From Algoriphagus winogradskyi (GTDB lineage: Bacteria; Bacteroidota; Bacteroidia; Cytophagales; Cyclobacteriaceae): a stretch of 64,000 nt of DNA. The notes beneath the pieces were generated by a model. That model did not search any database. It had not been told where the DNA came from and worked only from the letters and a program-made list of their open reading frames with translations. Positions 8,886-18,055 of this stretch are shown here, one piece after another. The position numbers were made by a program, and so were the translations under genes. The stretch lies in NCBI RefSeq assembly GCF_900182815.1, contig NZ_FXUA01000001.1, positions 1-64,000 on the forward strand. Reading direction: 5' to 3'. Positions within the stretch are counted from its first letter, which is position 1, and the number at the start of each line of letters is the position of its first letter.

Positions 8886-10070
8886 ATGAAATCAAAAGAA
8901 ATACTACTTTCTCTTACGCTATTAGTCGTAGGAATCTATTTTTTTATCGTTGGAATCATAGAAGCCTCTGGCTTTCTAAAACCTCTGTCTATCGCAGTAC
9001 TTTTGACATTGATTTGTATTCCTTTCTGTAGAAAACTAGAAAGCTGGAAGCTTTCTCGGGGTCTTTCTGCCTTAGTAAGTGTGGTTTTAAGCTTACTGGT
9101 ATTTATCTCCTTTTTTACAATTATTACCGCTCAAATAGCCAATATATCCGAACGCTGGCCAGAAATTCAGCGAAAAATGCAACCCAAATTAGAAGAGGTA
9201 CAAGAGACCATAGCCGAAAAAACAGGAGTCAATTTCCAAAAGGAATTTCAGATGCTTTATCCACCCAGTGAAGCAGAAAGTTCTACCAATTCGGAAAACG
9301 ATAAGCAATCAAGTTCCTCAGCATCCAAAGCATCTTCTCCAAAAGAAATGGTCTCCAATGCCTCCGAAGAGATAGGCATGATTGTGATGAATTTTTTCAA
9401 CTTTATGTCAGGTGCCGTACTTACTTTGGTTTACTTATTTTTCCTCCTGTTGTATAGAAATAAAGTAAAGCTTTCCGTATTAAAGTTTTTCAGCAAAGCA
9501 AACCGGAAAGAAGCCGAAGAAGTGATGAATCATTCCATAGAGCTGGCATTGAATTTTATCGTAGGAAGAGTGATTTTAATAGCTTTTCTAGCGGTGATTT
9601 ATAGCATTGGCCTATCACTTTCAGGAATCGAAAATGCCATACTCATCTCTGTCATTGCTGCTATTTTGTCTCTGGTGCCTTTTATAGGGAATATCATAGG
9701 ATATGGATTGTCCCTAGTAATGGCAGTTTTTGCAGGAGCCGAGCTTTGGGGGATTATTGGAGTCAGTATCACCTTTGGACTTGCGCAATTTATAGAAAGC
9801 TATATACTAGAACCTTATGTCGTTGGAAGCAAAGTAGAAGTTAATCCTCTAGTCACCATAGTGGTGGTAATCCTGGGAGGTTCGATATGGGGAATCGTTG
9901 GAATGATTTTGAGTATCCCAATTGCTGGGATTTGTAAGATAATCTTTGATTCTATTCCTGCCCTACAGCCGATTGGCTATGCCTTAGGAGAAAAAGATGT
10001 AGAAGGTGCTGATGAAGAAAACTTCCTTAGTAAATGGGGCAAAAACCTGTGGGAAAAAGTTAGTAACTAA
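8886..10070 (+). CDS. AI-2E family transporter (PerM/YdiK type permease)
   Basis: The 394-residue protein has the pattern of the AI-2E exporter/PerM superfamily. Hydrophobic helices lie near residues 5-25, 30-45 and 60-85, followed by a soluble segment. That segment contains an unusually Ser-rich low-complexity stretch (about residues 136-160, 'SSTNSENDKQSSSSASKASS'), and then come four or five further helices including 'GSIWGIVGMILSIPIAGI'. It acts in the inner membrane. The family name comes from E. coli TqsA; most members are of unknown substrate and some are Na+/H+ antiporters, so transport of autoinducer should not be assumed. It stands alone on the plus strand. Confidence 0.85.
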   Translation: MKSKEILLSLTLLVVGIYFFIVGIIEASGFLKPLSIAVLLTLICIPFCRKLESWKLSRGLSALVSVVLSLLVFISFFTIITAQIANISERWPEIQRKMQPKLEEVQETIAEKTGVNFQKEFQMLYPPSEAESSTNSENDKQSSSSASKASSPKEMVSNASEEIGMIVMNFFNFMSGAVLTLVYLFFLLLYRNKVKLSVLKFFSKANRKEAEEVMNHSIELALNFIVGRVILIAFLAVIYSIGLSLSGIENAILISVIAAILSLVPFIGNIIGYGLSLVMAVFAGAELWGIIGVSITFGLAQFIESYILEPYVVGSKVEVNPLVTIVVVILGGSIWGIVGMILSIPIAGICKIIFDSIPALQPIGYALGEKDVEGADEENFLSKWGKNLWEKVSN

Positions 10071-10263
10071 GATTTAGAATTGATGGTAAATCAAGCTCTA
10101 TGGGTCCTTTAAATAAATGTTGAATATCCAATCCGCATTTCTCCGAATTTGGCTTAAACTAAAGTAGTTTAAGCTTCCTAATCTGTTTCGGATGAATCAA
10201 CGGCGGTATTCCGCAAAAAAGGCTGGCGATTATCCAGACCTTTTGATTAGTTCACAACTCATT

Positions 10264-10728
10264 TCAATATTCTTCGGCCAAAATATCCATAGCAGCCTCA
10301 GCCCATTCGATTATTTTTTGTCGCTGAGTATCATCCAAATCAGCCTCTGCGTGCATAGTGATGTAAATCGGCAAGGGCATGTGTTTCTCTTCTACGGTGG
10401 AATAAATATCATCCAAAATAGCCAGCTGATCCATCAGCTCATATTCTGACCATATTGAAAAGTTTACCTCTTCCCTAGCCATTTTCACGTCTTTGGCAAC
10501 AAGCCAAGAAACAGGTGCCACGTGAGAATACCACGGGTATTGAGTTACGTTACTATGGCAATTATAGCAGGCAGTTTGAAGTAAATCAGCTACTTCTCCA
10601 TCTACAATTCTAGAACCGATTAAATCCCCAGGATTATCCTGAGTCACTTCAGGAAGTTCGGTGGGAACTAGTTGTATTCCAAGGATGATCAGGGCTACTA
10701 CTAGCCCTGAATAGTGCCAAACCTTCAT
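10264..10728 (-). CDS. Haem-binding domain protein (Haem_bd family)
   Basis: A 154-residue exported protein with an N-terminal hydrophobic signal/anchor and one CxxCH haem c motif in 'ACYNCHSNVTQYPWYSHV'. The phrase 'YPWYSHVAPVSWLVAKDV' is characteristic of the Haem_bd (PF14376) family common in Bacteroidota. The periplasmic face and covalent haem c are expected. It follows the next haem protein with no gap: the upstream TAA is followed immediately by this ATG. The two are surely co-transcribed and may act as a redox pair. Confidence 0.82.
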   Translation of the reverse strand: MKVWHYSGLVVALIILGIQLVPTELPEVTQDNPGDLIGSRIVDGEVADLLQTACYNCHSNVTQYPWYSHVAPVSWLVAKDVKMAREEVNFSIWSEYELMDQLAILDDIYSTVEEKHMPLPIYITMHAEADLDDTQRQKIIEWAEAAMDILAEEY

Positions 10729-11130
10729 TTACTCTCCTTTTTTCTTCTTTCCAGCACTCCATTCTTTTAGAATTGCCATCTCCTCTTCAGATAGCTTTCC
10801 CTCAGGTTTATTTTCCAAAAACCTAGCTGGGGGCATATCGCCTTCAGTCAACACTTCGTTGATTTTTGACATAGTTGCTAATTGCTTGGATTTCTTTTCC
10901 GCTTCGAAAAAATCCCAATCCAACTTCTTCTTGCCCTTTTCATTTTTAGATTCGGCATTGTGGCAACCGTAGCATTTTTGATCTACTATCGCTTTCACAT
11001 TAGCAGGCATTTTAGCATCGAATAGAAGGAAATCTGGGTGTTTTTCAGCTTCCGGTTTTTGGGAAGCCTGAAAAAACAAGAGGCCTACAATCGCGGCCGC
11101 AGGGAGCAAAGCAATTCTTTTCATAGTCAT
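10729..11130 (-). CDS. Small c-type cytochrome / haem-binding protein
   Basis: A 133-residue protein with a signal peptide (starting at Met 11130 or Met 11124) and a single CYGCH haem c motif near residue 56. Motifs around 'GDMPPARF' (possible axial Met) and a Lys-rich C terminus (SAGKKKKGE) follow. It resembles the Haem_bd group. It lies directly upstream of the second haem-binding gene with zero spacing, so the pair forms a short operon, whose promoter must lie in 11131-11218 next to a MITE copy. The electron partner is unknown. Confidence 0.8.
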   Translation of the reverse strand: MTMKRIALLPAAAIVGLLFFQASQKPEAEKHPDFLLFDAKMPANVKAIVDQKCYGCHNAESKNEKGKKKLDWDFFEAEKKSKQLATMSKINEVLTEGDMPPARFLENKPEGKLSEEEMAILKEWSAGKKKKGE

Positions 11131-11218
11131 AGGGGTTAGTGAAATATTCTATTGAATTTAATACGTCTAGCAGATACAATATGATTTTTTTTCTAATTTT
11201 TTAATATAAGAAAATGTA

Positions 11219-11378
11219 TATCCGCTTTTCTACCAGTAAAGGGGGAAAAGCAATCTAGAATTTGTTCAAAATTATATTTGAGGTCACTTCAGCCTGTCCC
11301 GCCAATGTGGGAGTCTTCGGTCATCGGTCTTCCGACCAGATAAGCAAAGAATCTAAGGCACTGGCATCATTGCGGATA
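11219..11378 (-). mobile_element. MITE-like intergenic repeat, copy 1 (reverse orientation)
   Basis: About 160 bp bounded by TATCCGC at 11219-11225 and GCGGATA at 11372-11378, with CCAGT/ACTGG just inside each end. Internal phrases 'CTTCAGCCTGTC' and 'CAGATAAGCAAAGAATCTAA' match the other three copies in reverse complement. It has no coding capacity. It fills most of the 377-bp gap between the haem operon and the DinB gene; the rest (11131-11218 and 11379-11507) shows nothing else clear. Confidence 0.72.
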
Positions 11379-11507
11379 ATCACATATAAGAATTTGACAA
11401 ATGGCTAAACCAACAACTATTCTACCGTTCTTATTATACATTTACTAGTCTTAATTGTCTATAAATTAACTTTGTGACTAGTAATCCTAAACCATGAAAT
11501 AACTCAC

Positions 11508-12011
11508 ATGTCCAAGAAACCCGAAGTATGGCTAAGAGGACCGATTGAAGGCTATCCCCTGCTTTTGCAACCTGTAGTACATGCGGTTTTACAAGCGCAG
11601 GAAGAAATTCATGCATTGATGAGGGATTTCTCATTAGAATTACTTTGGGAAAGACCCGCAGGAATGGCTAGCCCAGCATTTCATTTGCAGCATATCGCCG
11701 GAGTACTGGATAGAATGGTGACTTATGCTAAGGGTGAATCTCTTACTACAGAGCAGTTTGCTTACTTGAAAAAAGAAGGAGTGGTAGAAAAGAAACTGAC
11801 AACTGAAGAGCTATTGAATTTTCTTGATCTGCAGATTCAGGCCTTTTTGAAATTTGTAGAAAAAACCAATACGGATAAACTGATTGAATTCCGCGGTGTT
11901 GGTAGAGCTCAACTCCCCTCTTCTGTGGGAGGTTTACTTTTCCATGCAGCAGAACATATGACAAGGCATTTGGGACAGTTGCTTGTCACAGTGAAAATTT
12001 TGCAGGAATAA
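11508..12011 (+). CDS. DinB family protein
   Basis: A 167-residue four-helix-bundle protein of the DinB/YfiT superfamily. The three metal-ligand histidines are visible as 'HLQHIAGVLDR' (around residue 60) and 'HAAEHMTRHLGQ' (around residues 146-154). DinB-like proteins bind a divalent metal and often act as thiol-dependent transferases or in stress responses, but most in Bacteroidota are uncharacterised. It is monocistronic, with a MITE-like repeat just upstream. Confidence 0.85.
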   Translation: MSKKPEVWLRGPIEGYPLLLQPVVHAVLQAQEEIHALMRDFSLELLWERPAGMASPAFHLQHIAGVLDRMVTYAKGESLTTEQFAYLKKEGVVEKKLTTEELLNFLDLQIQAFLKFVEKTNTDKLIEFRGVGRAQLPSSVGGLLFHAAEHMTRHLGQLLVTVKILQE

Positions 12012-12133
12012 GTCCAGTGCTGGCAAATCAGGAGAGCGAACAACTTTATGCTCTAAAAAACAATTGGTGACAAAACAGAAAAATCCCTGTTGTTAACAAG
12101 GATTTTATCATTTGTAACTATTTAGAATAAAGC

Positions 12134-12412
12134 TTAGCCCGCTTCGTCCTGCAAAGCCTTAATATTATTGTCTGTGTAGAATTTGTCCCTGAGCTCTTGG
12201 AATTCTTCTTCTAGGGAAGTGACTAGGGCAAGATTGCTATCAACATTTGACCACATATCAGGCAGTTTCTTCTCCAGAAGACTTACACCTAGATTGATAT
12301 TATCTGCTTCAATTTTCGATATTTTCTTCAATACAGAAGTTTGACTATTCTTCAAATCATCAAATTCCCTCAGGATTTTATCCATCATTTCAAGTTTTTC
12401 TAACTTATCCAT
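12134..12412 (-). CDS. Small charged helical protein (92 aa), unknown
   Basis: I do not recognise the family. The protein is soluble, with no signal or membrane segment, and is predominantly helical with heptad-like spacing (MDKLEKLEMMDKILREFDDL, then 'VLKKISKIEADNINL'), so a coiled-coil dimer is plausible. Composition is typical of a real protein and the frame is closed cleanly by stops. The neighbour upstream is another small minus-strand gene 180 bp away. Confidence 0.55.
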   Translation of the reverse strand: MDKLEKLEMMDKILREFDDLKNSQTSVLKKISKIEADNINLGVSLLEKKLPDMWSNVDSNLALVTSLEEEFQELRDKFYTDNNIKALQDEAG

Positions 12413-12593
12413 AGTTCTAATTTTTAGTTAACTGAATTTTCCTGCCTTTTTAATATACTAATTATCTTCCACTTAGTAATTTAAACGGCGTTCAACTTTC
12501 TTGGTAAACACACTCACAATGAAGCTAATACCTCTAATTTCTTTTCAGCAGGATAGAAAAAAGGAAATCTCAACTCATACCTCCGACGTGCTA

Positions 12594-12872
12594 TTATAGT
12601 TTGTCTTCAAAGGTGAAATGATCAGAATTTAGCTTTCCTCCACTTCTTAAAATCAGGTATGCACCGGCTACACCAAACGCCACTTTCAAGGCTATATTTT
12701 TTTTGGACAAAGCCAGCGAGAGTACATAGGTCCCAGCGATTAGAGATGTCAGTCCCTCTGAATAATTGGTAATTTTTCTTAAGCTATTCATAGCTTTATG
12801 GTCTTTATTTGTCAGGATAATTTCACTCATTGGAACTAGAGGTTCAAATAACATGCTAGATGAATTTTCCAT
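12594..12872 (-). CDS. Small membrane protein (92 aa), unknown
   Basis: A short protein with a polar N-terminal third, then two close hydrophobic segments (about residues 40-55 and 60-77) joined by 'SKKNIALK', and an acidic C terminus. This looks like a helical hairpin in the inner membrane, vaguely like DUF2892 proteins, but I cannot assign it. No signal peptide. It could be transcribed with the coiled-coil gene downstream. Confidence 0.5.
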   Translation of the reverse strand: MENSSSMLFEPLVPMSEIILTNKDHKAMNSLRKITNYSEGLTSLIAGTYVLSLALSKKNIALKVAFGVAGAYLILRSGGKLNSDHFTFEDKL

Positions 12873-13136
12873 GCTCAGCAGCTATAAATGCCATGGTTCG
12901 TTCTAAAAAGGATTAAAATCAAGTAGTATGTGCCCCAAATTGAGGAGAAGGAAAAAGTAGTTGGCAGGGCTTAGGATTGGTTATGACTCACTCAATAATG
13001 ACTTCAACTCCTATTTTTCAAGCAGGTTTAAACGCACAATTATTTCTTCGGTATCCCCATTTCCACAAGAATCTTATATTTTGCAAACCCTTCATTAACT
13101 GAAGGAAATCAATGCTAAACCTAGTTATCTCACTTA

Positions 13137-15830
13137 ATGCGCAATTCCAATACTCTCATACTTTCCTGTAGTATATCACTGGCTATTTTCTCCAGTTGCA
13201 CTCCAGAAAAATCACCTTTTGATGTTTCACCTGCGGATTCTATGGACCCTAAACGATTGGAACAACCCTACCCTGCCATCAGCATTCCTGAAGATGCAGA
13301 CATGGAATCTCCAGTTTGGAAAGGCATAGATCTTAGCCCTCAAGCACCTTTGGTGCCTGTATCGGCCAATGAAGAATTGAAATCCTTTAAACTTCAGCCT
13401 GGATACAAGCTTGAGCCGATTTTGTCTGAACCTCAAATCCGCGAACCTGCGGCGATTCAGTTTGACGGAAATGGACGAATGTATGTACTCGAACTCAGAA
13501 CTTACATGCAAGACATCGATGCTACTGGAGAATTGATGCCTACGTCGAGAATATCCAGATGGGAGGACAAAGACAACGATGGGGTATATGAAACAAGTGT
13601 AATCTTCTTGGACAGCCTGGTATTTCCACGTTATGTAGTTCCTTTTGGCAAAAACACCATTTTATCCATGGAGTCAAATGAGGACAATGTTTACAAATAC
13701 ACGGATACTGATGGGGATGGAAAGGCCGATAAGAAGGAACTTTTCGCCTCTGGATTGGGAAGATCCGGTAACGTGGAGCATCAGACTAGTTTCCTGACTT
13801 GGACCATGGACAACTGGATGTACAGTACTTACAATTCCCGAAGAATCCGCTGGACACCTGATGGAGTGATTCAAGAACCTGCAGGAAATCCTTGGGGGCA
13901 ATGGGGAGTAACTCAGGATAATTATGGACAGACATGGTTCCAGGACGGTGCAGGAGGAGTTCCTCAAGGATTCCAGTTCCCACTAGTCTATGGTAATTTC
14001 GGGGTCAAAGGCCAATATAAAGATGGATTCAGAGAGCCTTTTAGTTTGGTAAAATTGGCTGATTTCCAACCTGGAATGCGGGAAGCAAAAGCAGATGGCT
14101 CACTTAATAATGTGACAGGTGCAGCTGGAAATGATGTATTTCGCGGAGACAGACTTCCAGCAGAGATACAAAACAAATACTTTTATGGTGAGCCGGTAGG
14201 CCGTATAGTTCGTCAGGTAAACACTGAGAAAATAGAAGGTCTATCGTATATACAAAACCCATACAGAGATGCTCAATCTGAGTTTATTCAATCCACAGAC
14301 CCTTTGTTCAGACCAGTAGATATAGCCACTGCTCCGGATGGCACCATGTATATCGTCGATATGTATCGAGGTATAATTCAGCAAGGAAACTGGACTCAAG
14401 ATGGAAGCTACCTTCGTACCAAAATCCAGCAATATCAAATGGATGATATTGCCGGAAATGGGCGAATCTGGAGACTGACCTATGAGGGGATGGAAAGAAA
14501 CAAGGAGAAGCCAAAAATGCTAGATGAGACTTCAGCTCAACTTGTACGTCACCTAAGCAATCCAAATGGATGGTGGAGAGATAAAGCTCAGCAGCTAATT
14601 ATCTTGAATCAGGATAAATCAGTGGCCGGTGACTTAGAAAAAATTGTAAATACATCTGACAATGAGTTGGCCAGGATTCACGCCTTATGGACCATGGAAG
14701 GTTTAAATTCTCTTAAACTCCAAATGGTTAAAAAGTTGCTCAAGGATGAAAGTCCTCAAATGCGAATTCAGGCACTCCGTGCAAGTGAAAGTCTTTATAA
14801 ATATGGGGAAAAGAGTTTGGCTGCCGACTATAGGGAAATGATCAACGATTCCTCACGAGATGTGGCTTTACAAGCTTTGTTAAGTGCATTTGTTCTTAAA
14901 ATAGATCAGAATGAAGAGTTGATTAAATCAACCTTGGCAGTAAATCAATCTGAGGGAATGCAGCTTGTTGGGACGCAGCTATTGGAGCGTATCGCAAAGG
15001 AAAAGGAATTAGCCGCTACTCAGTTTGAGCCTCAACAACTTGCTCTTTACAACAAAGGCAAAACCATCTTCGACAGTTACTGTTCTACTTGTCATGGGCC
15101 TAAAGGATTGGGGACACCAACTGGCAGCGGGGAACTAATTGCACCTGCATTCTCCGGTTCTCAGAGACTAATGGGTCATCCTGAATACGCAGTTAAAACG
15201 TTGCTGCACGGATTGAATGGAGCTTTGGATGGAAAGGAATACGAGGGAGTAATGATTGCGATGGATAGCAATGACGATGAATATATCGCTTCTGTAGTAT
15301 CCTATATCCGAAATGATTTTGGGAATTCCGGAAGCTTCGTAAGTCCTGAATATGTAGCACAACTTAGAAAAGAAACAGCTGATAAAGAGGGAACTTACCA
15401 GTTTGACGAACTTGTCTCAGAAATCCCAAAAGCACTTCCATTACAGGATAACTGGAAAGTTTCGGCAAGCAGCACAGCATTGCAAGGCGTAGGTTCAACT
15501 AAGGACCCTTCTTATGCTTTTACATACAAAGGATGGAAAACAGAAAGCCCTCAAGAGCCAGGCATGTGGTTCCAGATAGAACTTCCTACCGCTAAGCATA
15601 TCACAGAAATTCAGTTTGATGCTGGAGGTAAAGAGTATCCTCTTGCGTATTCCGTTTCGACTTCTACAGATGGTAAGACCTGGACTAAAGTAGCAGAGTC
15701 TGCTGGAAATCAGGGAGAAAACACGATTCAATGGAAAGCCGAGGGAAATGCAAGATTCCTTAAATTAGAAAGCACGAAAAGTGGGGAGCAGCCTTGGGCG
15801 ATGAAATCATTGACGCTTTTTGCCAGATGA
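13137..15830 (+). CDS. Large lipoprotein: PVC-type propeller, HEAT-like repeats, cytochrome c and discoidin-like domain
   Basis: An 897-residue lipoprotein (lipobox ending 'FSSC'). The N-terminal half is the membrane-bound dehydrogenase-type beta-propeller (DUF7133-like), shown by 'PGYKLEPILSEPQIREPAAI', repeated 'DxDxDGxxD' loops such as 'DTDGDGKAD', and 'DIATAPDGTMYIVDMYRGII'. Residues 460-620 resemble HEAT repeats. A class I cytochrome c domain follows with C649-xx-C652-H653. The last 120 residues look like an F5/8 type C (discoidin) carbohydrate-binding domain. Such proteins are thought to oxidise sugars or alcohols and pass electrons to haem, here at the cell envelope. It is a single gene followed by a strong terminator. 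Domain order is visible; substrate is inference. Confidence 0.82.
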   Translation: MRNSNTLILSCSISLAIFSSCTPEKSPFDVSPADSMDPKRLEQPYPAISIPEDADMESPVWKGIDLSPQAPLVPVSANEELKSFKLQPGYKLEPILSEPQIREPAAIQFDGNGRMYVLELRTYMQDIDATGELMPTSRISRWEDKDNDGVYETSVIFLDSLVFPRYVVPFGKNTILSMESNEDNVYKYTDTDGDGKADKKELFASGLGRSGNVEHQTSFLTWTMDNWMYSTYNSRRIRWTPDGVIQEPAGNPWGQWGVTQDNYGQTWFQDGAGGVPQGFQFPLVYGNFGVKGQYKDGFREPFSLVKLADFQPGMREAKADGSLNNVTGAAGNDVFRGDRLPAEIQNKYFYGEPVGRIVRQVNTEKIEGLSYIQNPYRDAQSEFIQSTDPLFRPVDIATAPDGTMYIVDMYRGIIQQGNWTQDGSYLRTKIQQYQMDDIAGNGRIWRLTYEGMERNKEKPKMLDETSAQLVRHLSNPNGWWRDKAQQLIILNQDKSVAGDLEKIVNTSDNELARIHALWTMEGLNSLKLQMVKKLLKDESPQMRIQALRASESLYKYGEKSLAADYREMINDSSRDVALQALLSAFVLKIDQNEELIKSTLAVNQSEGMQLVGTQLLERIAKEKELAATQFEPQQLALYNKGKTIFDSYCSTCHGPKGLGTPTGSGELIAPAFSGSQRLMGHPEYAVKTLLHGLNGALDGKEYEGVMIAMDSNDDEYIASVVSYIRNDFGNSGSFVSPEYVAQLRKETADKEGTYQFDELVSEIPKALPLQDNWKVSASSTALQGVGSTKDPSYAFTYKGWKTESPQEPGMWFQIELPTAKHITEIQFDAGGKEYPLAYSVSTSTDGKTWTKVAESAGNQGENTIQWKAEGNARFLKLESTKSGEQPWAMKSLTLFAR

Positions 15831-15872
15831 TTGAACCTTAAAAATTAACAAACATAGTGGTGTGTTATAATT

Positions 15873-15901
15873 AAGCGATGAGGTAGCTCATCGCTTTTTT
15901 T
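15873..15901 (+). terminator. Rho-independent terminator of the propeller/cytochrome gene
   Basis: A perfect 10-bp stem AAGCGATGAG / CTCATCGCTT with a 4-nt loop GTAG is followed by a T-run. It lies about 40 bp after the stop at 15830. The rest of the 334-bp gap up to 16164 is a MITE copy and an AT-rich promoter region. Confidence 0.88.
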
Positions 15902-15914
15902 AGTTACTCATAAA

Positions 15915-16070
15915 TTACCATTTATGATTATCTGGCATTTACCTTGGATTCTTTGCTTATCTGGTCGGAAGATTACCGCACTGGAGAGACAGGCTGAAGC
16001 CGCCTCAATTCTTAAGTTTAACGTATCCTTTTTTTGCTTTTGACTCCCTACTGGAACAAAAACTGATATA
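15915..16070 (+). mobile_element. MITE-like intergenic repeat, copy 2 (diverged left end)
   Basis: The core 'TTTGCTTATCTGGTCGGAAG', 'GACAGGCTGAAGC', 'AATTCTTAAGTTTAA' and 'TTTTGCTTTTGACTCC' match copy 3 closely. The right end is decayed (ACTGATATA in place of GCGGATATA), and the left end has lost the TATCCGC box, so this copy is probably old. It lies between the terminator at 15873 and the DUF4230 gene. Confidence 0.65.
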
Positions 16071-16164
16071 CATATTACCATGTATGAATTCTAGTTACTA
16101 CAATTTAATATATCCTTTCTAATCAATTCACGTACTTTTAACCTATTCCTAAAGCTAAATTCTA

Positions 16165-16779
16165 ATGAACAGGTTTATAATCGGATTTTTCGCAGCTATT
16201 CTACTTTTAGGAGGGATTTGGCTTTTTGTGAATGATAAAGCCAAAGAAGCTGAGCTTCAAGCCAACTCAAGTTTGATCCAACAGCAGATTCAGCAAGTGG
16301 GAAAGTTGGTGGTTACAGAAGCATATTATTCTCAGGTTTTCACCTACAAAAACTCCCAGAAACTTTTTCTAAATATGGTTAGTGCCGATAAAAAGGCATT
16401 GATAGTAGCGAAGGCGAAAGCGACGGTAGAATATGATTTACGGCAAATGGAAACGGAAATTGACCCCAACAAAAAGACGGTCACTATTGTGAAAATCCCT
16501 GAACCAGTAGTAAATGTATATCCTGAATTTGAGTATTACGATGTAACTCAGGATTATCTGAACCAATTCGAAGGCAAGGACTATAACACGATCAAAACCA
16601 GCATAACTGCTCAGTTTCGTAAGAAAATCGATGAATCAGGTCTAAAAGATGATGCTCAGGACCGTTTAATGAGTGAACTTCTAAACATCTACATTCTCAC
16701 CAATTCCCTGGAGTGGACCCTAGTTTATAATGAAGAGGTAATCGAAAATCAAGAGCAATTGATCTCTCCCAAAAAGTAA
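16165..16779 (+). CDS. DUF4230 domain protein
   Basis: A 204-residue protein with an N-terminal membrane anchor (FIIGFFAAILLLGGIWLFV) and an extracytoplasmic DUF4230 domain, recognisable from 'KATVEYDLRQMETEIDPNKKTVTIVKIPEPVV' style wording. The family is widespread in Bacteroidota and Firmicutes with no established function. The downstream gene pair is on the opposite strand and ends only 9 bp away, so transcription converges. Confidence 0.8.
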   Translation: MNRFIIGFFAAILLLGGIWLFVNDKAKEAELQANSSLIQQQIQQVGKLVVTEAYYSQVFTYKNSQKLFLNMVSADKKALIVAKAKATVEYDLRQMETEIDPNKKTVTIVKIPEPVVNVYPEFEYYDVTQDYLNQFEGKDYNTIKTSITAQFRKKIDESGLKDDAQDRLMSELLNIYILTNSLEWTLVYNEEVIENQEQLISPKK

Positions 16780-16788
16780 TTTTTTATG

Positions 16789-17190
16789 CTAGCGTATTGG
16801 AGCTTTCCAAGTATCATAAACTCCTTTGATTGAGTCACCGATTCCTTTGGTATCACGATTAACTATTGCCACACCTAGAATCAAAATTGCGGCAGCTACA
16901 TTAAGGCCTTTCTGAATATTACTGAGCTTCTTGATGGTCCCCTGAATCTCACTGGCAATTGAATTTATTTTGGCTAAAGAATCCACTGCTTCATCCATAA
17001 TTAAGGTGGTAGAAAAAGCCAGAATATCCTCCCCTGTTTGAAGCAACATATTTTGAGTTTCGCTTAGCTCTTTATTCTCTTCTAAAGAGAGCTTATCCCA
17101 GTTTTCATACCTAAAGTCACCAATTGCCATTCCCAAATAGTAAAAATTATCAGACAATTGCTTTGCTTGATCAGAAGTCAGATTGGCCAT
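16789..17190 (-). CDS. Unknown helical protein with one membrane segment (133 aa)
   Basis: I do not recognise the family. The protein is almost entirely helical. A long amphipathic N-terminal part (residues 1-90) is followed by one hydrophobic helix (about 96-112, 'LNVAAAILILGVAIVN') and a short polar tail. It has no signal peptide. It is transcribed 4 bp after the lipoprotein gene, so the two form a unit. The helical bundle plus one hydrophobic helix could suit a membrane-associated partner of the lipoprotein. Confidence 0.55.
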   Translation of the reverse strand: MANLTSDQAKQLSDNFYYLGMAIGDFRYENWDKLSLEENKELSETQNMLLQTGEDILAFSTTLIMDEAVDSLAKINSIASEIQGTIKKLSNIQKGLNVAAAILILGVAIVNRDTKGIGDSIKGVYDTWKAPIR

Positions 17191-17194
17191 AGTT

Positions 17195-18055
17195 TTAGTG
17201 ATTAAGTTTTTTGAATTCAGAAATTAGAGCTTTAATGTTACTAGAATATCCTTTGGCTAAGTTTTGTAGACTTTTGACTGATAGTTCATTTCTATTTTCA
17301 TACAACACTTGGTGCCCTTTTGCTATTTCATTCAGACTTTTTCCAAAAACCTCCAGCTCCATCTCTTTCCTTTTAATTTCCTCTAGCGCGTGATAATAAT
17401 CTGCCGTTGCTTGGCCTTTTTCATAGTCGGAAAGTACAGTTCTACTCATTTTCATATCCATGTAATAAGCGTATAGTCTTTCTCGTCTAAACCTCAATTC
17501 ACCTTTGAGGTTGGTGCTAATGATCACTTCAAACTTGTCCAGCAGGATCTGGATGGGCTCATTGGCATCTTCAATATATTTTGCCAATTTCTTTCTCCGG
17601 TAAAAATCAGTTGAAGCCCTCAGGAGTGTATTCGAAAGGCTTGAAAAAGCTGAAGCAGTACGCTCATCGATTTGAAGAGGGCCTACTTCTTCGGTAGTTA
17701 GCACACCTAGTAAAGCTTCGCTGCTGTAGGTGGTAAGTTCATTGTTTGGCAATTCTCCCAATCCTACAAAATATCCTTCTATCGTATTATAAAACACCTG
17801 AGCTACACTGTCAGCATCTTCATAAAGCGCACAGCTACATTCTTGGGCTCGTTTTATTTCATACAATCTGATTGCCTCATCAGCACATCTATCAAGGCAA
17901 TGCTGCAAAAAGGAATAATCTATTAGCTCATAATTTTTTATGCTTTCTATAGAAGATACCGAAAAATCACCGACTGATTTGAGATTGACACAACTAACCA
18001 AATTCAAAGCAAAGAGAATGAGAATTAGCTTACTTTTTAGACGATATTTATTCAT
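17195..18055 (-). CDS. Unknown lipoprotein with a four-cysteine segment (286 aa)
   Basis: The N terminus is a lipoprotein signal (LILFALNLVSC), so the mature protein is membrane-anchored. Residues 50-75 hold a cysteine cluster (HCLDRCADEA ... ECSCALY) that could bind metal or form disulfides. The remainder is strongly helical, with long charged helices such as 'YYHALEEIKRKEMELEV'. I cannot assign a family. It is the first gene of a two-gene unit, and the unit together with DUF4230 is bracketed by two same-orientation MITE copies. Confidence 0.6.
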   Translation of the reverse strand: MNKYRLKSKLILILFALNLVSCVNLKSVGDFSVSSIESIKNYELIDYSFLQHCLDRCADEAIRLYEIKRAQECSCALYEDADSVAQVFYNTIEGYFVGLGELPNNELTTYSSEALLGVLTTEEVGPLQIDERTASAFSSLSNTLLRASTDFYRRKKLAKYIEDANEPIQILLDKFEVIISTNLKGELRFRRERLYAYYMDMKMSRTVLSDYEKGQATADYYHALEEIKRKEMELEVFGKSLNEIAKGHQVLYENRNELSVKSLQNLAKGYSSNIKALISEFKKLNH

